NCBI GenBank assembly: GCA_903912435.1
Contig: CAIWHI010000355.1
Coordinates: forward strand, 1-8,819
Direction: 5' to 3'
DNA length: 8,819 bases
Source: an uncultured Bacteroidota bacterium
GTDB lineage: Bacteria > Bacteroidota > Bacteroidia > Chitinophagales > Chitinophagaceae
Positions 1 through 5,885 of the stretch are shown piece by piece; position 1 is the stretch's first letter; every line of letters begins with the position of its first letter. A program made the position numbers and the translations under genes. The notes under the pieces were generated by a model that worked only from the letters and a program-made list of their open reading frames with translations, was not told the DNA's origin and did no database searches.

Positions 1-216
1 ACAGGTGCAACGGGTTCTATCGGCTTAACCGGACCAATATGTTTAACCGGATCAGCAGGTACTGCCGGAGCCACAGGTGCATCGGGTTCTATCGGCTTAA
101 CCGGACCAACGGGTCTAACTGGAACGGCAGGAACTGCCGGTGCCACAGGTCCGGCGGGTTCTATCGGCTTAACCGGACTTACAGGTTTAACCGGAGCTGC
201 AGGTGCAGCAGGTAAT
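1..216 (+). repeat. Three 72-bp tandem repeats coding Gly-X-Y collagen repeats
   Basis: Units lie at 1-72, 73-144 and 145-216, each coding 24 residues (eight Gly-X-Y triplets). All three share an identical 24-base core coding SGSIGLTG or its equivalent (bases 10-35, 82-107 and 154-179 approximately). By eye, units 1 and 2 agree at 62 of 72 bases. The array probably continues upstream of the window. In unit 1 the Gly that opens the fifth triplet is replaced by Cys (TGT at 40-42, where unit 2 has GGT). Confidence 0.9.
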
Positions 217-642
217 AATGCCGTTCTGGCTTTTGCTGATTTTTACGCCACTATGCCATCCGATAATTCAGCAACTGTTGCGGGTGGGGCAGCAGTGGCA
301 TTTCCTAATGCCGGACCATCAAATGGTATTATAACAAGTTCAGGTGGTACCAGTTTTACATTGCCTGCAATAGGTACCTATATGGTTAGCTGGCAAGTGA
401 GTGTTAATGAGGCCGGGCAATTAGTTATTGAAATAAATGGCACCGAAAATTCTGCTACTGTAGTGGGTAGGGCTACCGGTACGAGCCAATTATCTGGCAA
501 CAGGTTAATCACAACTACATCTGCCAATAGTGTTTTACGAATAGTAAACCCAACAGGGAATACACCTGCCTTGACCATTACAACCTATGCCGGTGGTACA
601 CATGCTGTTACAGCATCGCTGGTAATCACCCGGATTTTATAA
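1..642 (+). CDS. Collagen-like protein with BclA-type C-terminal domain (5' end missing)
   Basis: The frame is open from base 1 to the TAA at 640-642, so this is the last 213 codons of a longer gene; the first ATG in view (253) lies inside the C-terminal domain and is not the start. Residues 1-72 are Gly-X-Y triplets rich in Thr and Ala (GLT, GAT, GTA), which should form a collagen triple helix. Residues 73-213 (beginning NNAVLAFADFYATMP, with EAGQLVIEINGTE and VVGRATGTSQ) resemble the trimeric C-terminal domain of BclA/exosporium-type collagen-like proteins, best known from Firmicutes. Such proteins are surface filaments or adhesins. No T9SS sorting tail follows: the protein ends VTASLVITRIL. 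It lies 19 bases before a PorP/SprF gene, suggesting one operon. The family call is from remembered motifs; the surface role is inferred. Confidence 0.85.
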   Translation, partial: TGATGSIGLTGPICLTGSAGTAGATGASGSIGLTGPTGLTGTAGTAGATGPAGSIGLTGLTGLTGAAGAAGNNAVLAFADFYATMPSDNSATVAGGAAVAFPNAGPSNGIITSSGGTSFTLPAIGTYMVSWQVSVNEAGQLVIEINGTENSATVVGRATGTSQLSGNRLITTTSANSVLRIVNPTGNTPALTITTYAGGTHAVTASLVITRIL

Positions 643-661
643 GCAAAATAAATTTTATATT

Positions 662-1618
662 ATGAAACAATTTAAAGCACTATTGGGAACTGTTGTTTTC
701 GTAATATGCTCACTATTTTCATACTCGCAGCAGGATGCGGGTTTCTCAATGTATTTTTTCAACCCATTATATATAAACCCTGCCTATGCGGGTAGTAGGG
801 AGTTCCTTTCAGGTACATTGGTAGCACGAAATCAATGGGCGGGTATGTCAGGGGCACCAAGCAGCCAATCCTTAACAATCCATAGTGCCTTACCTAACTT
901 GAAAGTTGGCCTGGGCTTGCAGATTTATAACGATAATGCAGGGCCTATGCATAATACTGGCATTAATCTGACTTATGCCTACCATATCACAGTAAATGAC
1001 AAAACGAAATTATCTATAGGGATCACTGGTATGTTTAATAATATTAGCGTAGGTTGGTCATCAATTAATATTGAAAAACCTGCCGATCCTGCCTTTATAG
1101 GCAATACAGCTATGAGTTGGGTAGGGGATGCAAGTACAGGCATTTACTTATATAAGGCCAGATTCTATATGGGCTTAAGCGTCAATCATTTGCTACAATC
1201 CCGTTTTGGGTTGACTCATGCCCCTGGTGCCGACCTTGCTAAGTTCTACAGGCAATATCACTTCAACACGGGCTTTGTGGTACCTCTCAATGAAATAATA
1301 GATTTCAGGCCATCGCTCCTGATTAAATATGTAAATGCAGCTCCCACAGTAGCAGAGGTTAATGGTACTTTTATATTTTATGAACGATTATTTGTTGGGG
1401 CTGGTTACCGAATTGGTAAACGGATAAATATGTCCGGATCAGACAATATGCTTATCGGGATACTAGAGTTTGAGATTACCCCCAATGTGCGCATTGGATA
1501 TTCTTACGATTATTACTTAAACCAAACCGGCGCTTACAATAGCGGAACCCACGAATTCATGCTGGGATGGGACATTAGCAGAAATCGAACCCAATTATCA
1601 AGCCCGAGGTTTTTCTAA
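662..1618 (+). CDS. PorP/SprF family type IX secretion-associated outer-membrane protein
   Basis: This 318-residue protein starts with a signal peptide (MKQFKALLGTVVFVICSLFSYS, cleavage near residue 22). The mature start, QQDAGFSMYFFNPLYINPAYAGSR, is the family hallmark (YxxNPLYINPAYAGS). The rest alternates short beta strands (GLGLQIYNDNAGPMHNTGIN, LSIGITGMFNN, FYMGLSVNHLL) and ends in an aromatic strand pair, as expected of a beta-barrel; the length is usual for the family. Members sit in the outer membrane and support T9SS export or surface attachment of particular cargo: PorP in Porphyromonas, SprF for the adhesin SprB in Flavobacterium. Many paralogues lie beside the gene they serve. Here the neighbours are a collagen-like protein 19 bases upstream and an OmpA/PD40 gene 20 bases downstream. 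Family assignment is firm; which cargo it serves is inferred. Confidence 0.93.
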   Translation: MKQFKALLGTVVFVICSLFSYSQQDAGFSMYFFNPLYINPAYAGSREFLSGTLVARNQWAGMSGAPSSQSLTIHSALPNLKVGLGLQIYNDNAGPMHNTGINLTYAYHITVNDKTKLSIGITGMFNNISVGWSSINIEKPADPAFIGNTAMSWVGDASTGIYLYKARFYMGLSVNHLLQSRFGLTHAPGADLAKFYRQYHFNTGFVVPLNEIIDFRPSLLIKYVNAAPTVAEVNGTFIFYERLFVGAGYRIGKRINMSGSDNMLIGILEFEITPNVRIGYSYDYYLNQTGAYNSGTHEFMLGWDISRNRTQLSSPRFF

Positions 1619-1638
1619 ATAATCAAAACATTTTTGCT

Positions 1639-3366
1639 ATGAAAACAATATACCTTTTAATTGTTGCTGCTGTCATTTGCACAACAGCTACAGCAAAAAA
1701 AACCAAAGCAGACCGACTGTTTCTACAGTAGGAATATTTTCGCGCTGCAAAACTCTATGAAAAAGAAGCCCAAAATCATCCTTGTGCAGCTATTTACTTC
1801 AAGCTAGGTGAATGCTACAGGAAAATGAACCTACGCAAAGAAGAGCAGGCAGCTTATGATAAAGTGCAGGATTATGGTATTTACAATAATCCTGATTTTT
1901 ACATGTATTATGGACAAGTATTAAAATCAAATGGAAATAATTTGGCTGCTAAAATAGCCTTCAATAAATATAGTGAATTGGTTCCTGCCAATTCTGGTGG
2001 TATATTCTATAGTCAATCAATAGATATTGTAGCCGCTGACCACAGGTGGGATGAACCTGTTTCAATAAATAATGTTGCCTCACTTAATACGCCCAATGCC
2101 GACTTATGTCCGGTAAGATATAAAGATGGTATCGTATTCACCTCTAATAGGAAAACACACGGTCGGAACAAAATTTATGGATGGACTGGTGCCAATTATC
2201 TCGACCTATATTATGCAAAAAGCGGGGTGGGGGATTTAGACTACGTAAATCTTGAGGCATTTGGTGGTCATAAAATCATAAAAAAATTCAATGATGGGCC
2301 GGCATGTTTTTCAAAAAATTTCGATTCCATTTATATTTCACGGGTGAACCGGGATTTGAGGGGCAAAGAAAAAGCTGCCCTTAGGATAGAAAGGAATAAA
2401 ATTTTTATGTCTGTGATGAAGGATAGCCAATGGGTAAAGGCATTTCCATTTTATCTCAATAATGATACTTATTCAGTAGCTAACCCATTTCTCACAGCCG
2501 ATGGTACCCGTTTATACTTTGTATCTGATATGCCTGGTGGGTTCGGGGAGACTGATATCTATTATTGCATCCACCAGGCCAATGGATGGGGGCCACCTAT
2601 CAATATGGGGCCCAATATAAATACCCCAGGCAGGGAGAAATACCCAACAATGGATTCAAAAGGTGATTTTTATTTTTCATCCGATGGTTACCAGGGCTTT
2701 GGTGGGCTGGATATATGTGTGGCTACCAATAATGGTGGTGTATTGGCAAAGGCTATCCCACTAAAAGCTCCAATTAATTCTCCTGCCGATGATTTTGGTA
2801 TCCTGTTTCTTAAAGAAGGGAAAACAGGATATATAACTTCAAACCGCTCTGCAGATGGGCCAGGGGATGATGATATTTATTATTTCTCTCTATTAAACAA
2901 AGGCATTGACAGCAGTTTGGTGACATCTGCTTATATCATAGGATACAGGCCAAAAAAAAATGAACCAGAACCGGTTTCTACCCCAATAGCCCAAATAAAA
3001 GCTAAAGTGCCAGGTGATATTATCATCCATTTCGATTTCGATAAAAGCCATATACGCACCGAGGCTATAGTGCAATTAGATAGTGTTGTGAGCATCATGA
3101 ATGAATTCCCAGCCCTTACCCTGCTGGTAAGTAGCCATTGCGATTGCCGGGGTTCATCAATATACAATATCGCCCTGGCCGAACGCCGGAGTAACGCAAC
3201 CCTGAACTACCTCTCCAATAAAGGCATCAATGCAAAACGCCTCACCAGCCAGGGCTATGGGCTAAATAATATGCCTATGCCCTGCGAAGAAGGCATATTT
3301 ATCTCCGACCCTGAACACCAGCTTAACCGACGCGCTTATTGCCACTTTCAGCAGTTGCTGAATTAG
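1639..3366 (+). pseudogene. OmpA family protein with TPR and PD40 repeats, interrupted by one in-frame TAG
   Basis: From the ATG at 1639 the frame codes a signal peptide (MKTIYLLIVAAVICTTATA), then ADRLFLQ, then TAG at 1729-1731 (codon 31). The same frame then runs open to the TAG at 3364-3366. Counting the stop, the gene has 575 codons. Codons 32-120 are TPR-like (EYFRAAKLYEKEAQNHP, IYFKLGECYRKM). PD40 propeller motifs lie near codons 155-193, 281-311 (LYFVSDMPGGFGETDIYY), 331-363 and 383-418. Codons 459-575 are an OmpA C-terminal domain; Asp502 and Arg517 match the peptidoglycan-binding pair. The family is periplasmic or outer-membrane, PorE-like, and is often paired with PorP/SprF genes as here. 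Restart at Met 1825 would give 513 residues without a signal peptide, so probably no export. The cause may be a recent nonsense mutation or a base-call error; readthrough is less likely. Confidence 0.85.
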
Positions 3367-3741
3367 ATTGTGGTAGGAGAGAATGAGTAATGAAATTTAA
3401 ATATTTTATATTTATGACGATAGTTGAGGGGCGAGGTTATTTTTCTTTTGTGCCTAACACAATCCCCACAGTGGTTGGGACGCAAAAAGCCACCTATTCA
3501 ATGGCTTTTATCACGCAACAGAAAAGGAAAAGAGCAAGCCAAATGGTGGACTTTATTTATTCATCGTTCCCTAGGCAACGAAACAAGAATTCCAACCCAT
3601 TGTAACCTTGTGGTTTCACACTGTAAAAAAAAGATACTTTGTCTGCAATATCGTTTTTGCGCAAGTGAAGGTACCAGGTCCAGTACCACCACTATTTAGA
3701 ATTCAAATAGGGTATCAATATTCTTCAATCTTATTAGCCTA
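3367..3741 (+). other. Intergenic stretch, nothing recognised
   Basis: This gap separates the three-gene plus-strand locus from the convergent isomerase gene. Two short overlapping open frames (3390-3605 and 3424-3699) have low-complexity, unconvincing translations and no family I recognise, so I do not call them. The minus strand is broken by stops. No tRNA or clear plus-strand terminator is visible. It could be decayed sequence. Confidence 0.5.
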
Positions 3742-3785
3742 AAATAAAAACACTCCAAAAGCCATAAATAAGCATTTGGAGTGTT
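3742..3785 (-). terminator. Rho-independent terminator of the isomerase gene
   Basis: A perfect 11-bp inverted repeat pairs 3749-3759 (aacactccaaa) with 3775-3785 (tttggagtgtt) around a 15-base loop. Read on the minus strand it begins 18 bases after the isomerase stop codon and runs into a T-rich tract (gtttttatttta). The plus-strand side has no T tract, so it should act mainly on the minus-strand transcript. Confidence 0.85.
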
Positions 3786-3803
3786 GAAATATCAGTTACG
3801 ATA

Positions 3804-4790
3804 TTATTCTATTTCTGAAAGTGATTTTTTAAGGAAGTCAATAACTTTTACTTCGGTAGCATCAAGCTCCCGGAGTTCAGCAAGGATGACTGAAATCCAG
3901 TCGGTAAGGTGGATAAGGTAGAAGGCTTTTTCCCAATAACTTGTACCTTTTGAGTAAATCTCAATAATTGTTTTGGTATATTTTTTGAAAACCTTTTTAT
4001 TAATTTCTATGCGAGATTGCACACGTTCGTAATCGTCTTCATTTCTTAAGATTATTACAGCCTTATCTTCAGCATCATCGCGCCAGCCTACCAGCTCATT
4101 GTGGTTCATTTCAGGTATGGCGCCATGCCATGCAAGCAGTTTACTATTTTCATTCAATTGCTGGCGGAAACGGATTGCAACACCTTCGAAATTATCGGCT
4201 GAATAGACAATAGGTAATTTACCTAATACCTTCTTTGCTATTGCTGTTGCCTGCTTTTCTATTTCTTCTTTGCTAGTTTCCAGTAATTTAATAGCAGCCT
4301 TTATTTCGTTTTTGAATTTATTGCTGATTAATTCCAGATGAGCAAGGGTAAACAATATTTGCACCAGTGAATAACCAAGGCAGGCACGAGGTGGCATACC
4401 TGAGGGTACTATTACACAATCCAACTTCTTTTGCTCTGCATAGCTGGCAACTTGTCCGCCACTAGTAATACATACAATAGTTGCATTGACCTTCTTAGCT
4501 ACATGAAGTGCAGCCAGTGTTTCTTCGGTATTGCCAGAATAGGAACAAACAATTACCAGGGAGTGCTTGTTTACAAAGGCAGGTAATGAGTATCCCTTAT
4601 TAACAATAAATGGGACCTTCATTTTATCGAATACATAGTTCTGAACTATAGATCCACCTATACCGCTACCACCAAGACCTGTAACTACCACATTGGCAAA
4701 TTCCTTTTTAGAAGCTTTGAAATGATAGTTTTTGCCTATATTTAGTGCCTCTTTTAATTGCAGTGCGAAGTCCAGTACTAATTTTTTCAT
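3804..4790 (-). CDS. Bifunctional phosphoglucose/phosphomannose isomerase, SIS domain
   Basis: This 328-residue cytoplasmic enzyme should interconvert glucose 6-phosphate or mannose 6-phosphate with fructose 6-phosphate, feeding glycolysis and sugar-nucleotide synthesis. The N-terminal SIS domain has the phosphate-binding loop GLGGSGIGG (38-46), CSYSGNTEETL (82-92), ITSGG (108-112) and PPRACLGY (133-140). The C-terminal half matches the bacterial PGI/PMI domain, with RFRQQLNENSK (207-217) and PEMNHNELVGW (226-236). Glu214 and His230 are 16 residues apart, like the catalytic Glu203 and His219 of the Pyrobaculum aerophilum enzyme, and Arg135 sits in the conserved PPR. The length is normal for this family and well short of classical PGI. 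It is divergent from yraN (125-base gap) and ends just before a strong stem-loop terminator, so it is probably transcribed alone. I found no convincing Bacteroidota promoter motif upstream. Confidence 0.92.
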   Translation of the reverse strand: MKKLVLDFALQLKEALNIGKNYHFKASKKEFANVVVTGLGGSGIGGSIVQNYVFDKMKVPFIVNKGYSLPAFVNKHSLVIVCSYSGNTEETLAALHVAKKVNATIVCITSGGQVASYAEQKKLDCVIVPSGMPPRACLGYSLVQILFTLAHLELISNKFKNEIKAAIKLLETSKEEIEKQATAIAKKVLGKLPIVYSADNFEGVAIRFRQQLNENSKLLAWHGAIPEMNHNELVGWRDDAEDKAVIILRNEDDYERVQSRIEINKKVFKKYTKTIIEIYSKGTSYWEKAFYLIHLTDWISVILAELRELDATEVKVIDFLKKSLSEIE

Positions 4791-4915
4791 CAGATTGATA
4801 TTTTATATAATGGCTAATAGCATGGAACAAATGTTATAAAAAATGCAGATTAAAACAGGTATAACTATTAAAATCCAGCTATAAAATTATAGTTTAACGC
4901 TAAAATTACCATTCA

Positions 4916-5272
4916 ATGGTCAAACATAGTAAAATTGGGATAAAAGGCGAACAAATTGCCACAGACTTTTTGCTAAATAAAGGTTATATTATTTTACATA
5001 GAAACTGGAGAAGTGGCAAGAAAGAGCTGGATATCATTGCAGTGTATAGGGATGTACTAGTGATTGTTGAGATAAAGACCAGAACTACTTATGATTTTGG
5101 TTATCCCGAAGAAGCGGTGAATAAGAAGAAACAACAATTTCTGAAGTTTGCCGCCGAGGCTTTTGTAAGTACCCATCCGCAGTACATAAATATCAGGTTT
5201 GATATTGTGAGTATTTTGATGGATGATGAGAATGTGAAGGAGATATTACATTTTGAGGAGGCGTTTTATTAG
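4916..5272 (+). CDS. yraN: YraN family (UPF0102) predicted nuclease-fold protein
   Basis: This 118-residue protein has the full set of UPF0102 landmarks: KGEQIATDFLLNKGYIILHRNWR (10-32), then KELDIIA (Glu37, Asp39) and VEIKTR (51-56; Glu52, Lys54). The E...ExD...ExK pattern is that of PD-(D/E)XK and Holliday-junction-resolvase-like nucleases. A later GYPEEAVNKKK segment (62-72) and RFDIV (94-98) complete the fold. The family is widespread and usually a lone small gene; its cellular role is not established, and nuclease activity is inferred from the fold. The length is typical. The ATG at 4916 puts the conserved GE motif at residues 11-12, as usual in the family. It is divergent from the isomerase gene and ends with TAG, evidence that TAG is an ordinary stop codon in this organism. 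Confidence 0.92.
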   Translation: MVKHSKIGIKGEQIATDFLLNKGYIILHRNWRSGKKELDIIAVYRDVLVIVEIKTRTTYDFGYPEEAVNKKKQQFLKFAAEAFVSTHPQYINIRFDIVSILMDDENVKEILHFEEAFY

Positions 5273-5476
5273 GTAGTAATGTGTAGTCTTTGTGTGGTAA
5301 TTAAATCGGGTCGCATTGCTAATTTATATTATACTTGACTTAAAGTGTGCAGCTACATACATCATTGCATTCTAGATTGATGTTTTAAGAAATTCTATTT
5401 TTTTGGTATTTGACTATACCGAGCATTCTGTACGTTAGTTTGGGTTGATTTTGCCTAATTCTGTATGTTTATTCAT
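5273..5476. other. Intergenic stretch between yraN and the transposase remnant
   Basis: No reading frame, RNA gene or clear terminator is visible here. It may include the non-coding tail of the decayed insertion sequence, since it follows directly after the transposase stop codon on the minus strand, but no terminal inverted repeat could be identified because the other end of the element is missing. Confidence 0.4.
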
Positions 5477-5851
5477 TTAAGCGGACCTTTTTGATCTCTT
5501 CAAATTTACCTTCTTCATGTTATGAGCCATTGCAATTAATGTAATTTCAGTTTTCGCCCTTTTCAACCCTCTCAAATGAATGCGTCTTAAGGCCATATTA
5601 TGTTTAATATCGCCATAGCAACTTTCTATTTCAGTGCTTCATTGCTATCTTAATGTTTAACCCTGATTGCTTTTTAAATTTCCTCTTGACTGGTTTTTGT
5701 ATTGCTCCAATTTTTCGTTCAATTGTATTTTCCGGTTTGCCCCATCAGCTCATTTATAACAATCTTGATAAAACGGACATCCTTGGCAGCTTTTGAAGTC
5801 TTATTCTTTCAAAAATTGATACATAACAGCATTTACTGTGGGTGAATTGAA
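5477..5851 (-). pseudogene. Decayed C-terminal fragment of an IS1182-type transposase
   Basis: One minus-strand frame ending at TAA 5477-5479 gives about 125 codons that match the end of IS1182-family DDE transposases: the cysteine motif CQGCPFYQDCYK (about 5750-5788), then ANRKIQLNEKLEQYK, then STEIESCYGDIKHNMALRR, LRGLKRAKTEITLIAMAHNM and KK. The Glu of the STEIES segment is where the family's last acidic catalytic residue is expected. The frame carries five stops: TAA 5801-5803, TGA 5750-5752, TAA 5657-5659, TAG 5645-5647 and TGA 5639-5641. No frameshift is needed. The first two thirds of the transposase are absent, and homology fades near 5850, about 35 bases from the stop codon of the neighbouring surface-protein gene. 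The upstream boundary is approximate. The fragment cannot be active. Confidence 0.8.
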
Positions 5852-5885
5852 TAAGCATTTTTTTTGGCTGCAAGCCAATCACACC

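Noticed and set aside
2893..3167. Minus-strand open frames opposite the OmpA domain
   Set aside because: They lie antisense to clearly coding sequence with conserved OmpA motifs and have no family signal of their own.
1825..3366. Treating the OmpA gene as an intact 513-residue protein starting at 1825
   Set aside because: The same frame continues upstream through TPR-like residues to a signal peptide at 1639, interrupted only by one TAG. The 1825 Met lies inside the TPR region and would lack an export signal.
3390..3699. Two overlapping plus-strand open frames (71 and 91 codons) after the OmpA gene
   Set aside because: The translations have no recognisable motif or signal peptide, and the frames overlap each other; they look like chance open frames in non-coding sequence.
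4791..4915. Possible isomerase promoter box (taacatttg on the minus strand)
   Set aside because: The spacing inside the box is one base longer than TAnnTTTG and there is no matching upstream box at 19-21 bases.
5451..5460. Shared 10-mer ttgcctaatt at 5451-5460 and 8609-8618, considered as insertion-sequence ends
   Set aside because: A 10-base match is expected by chance in a window of this size, and the flanking bases do not extend it convincingly.
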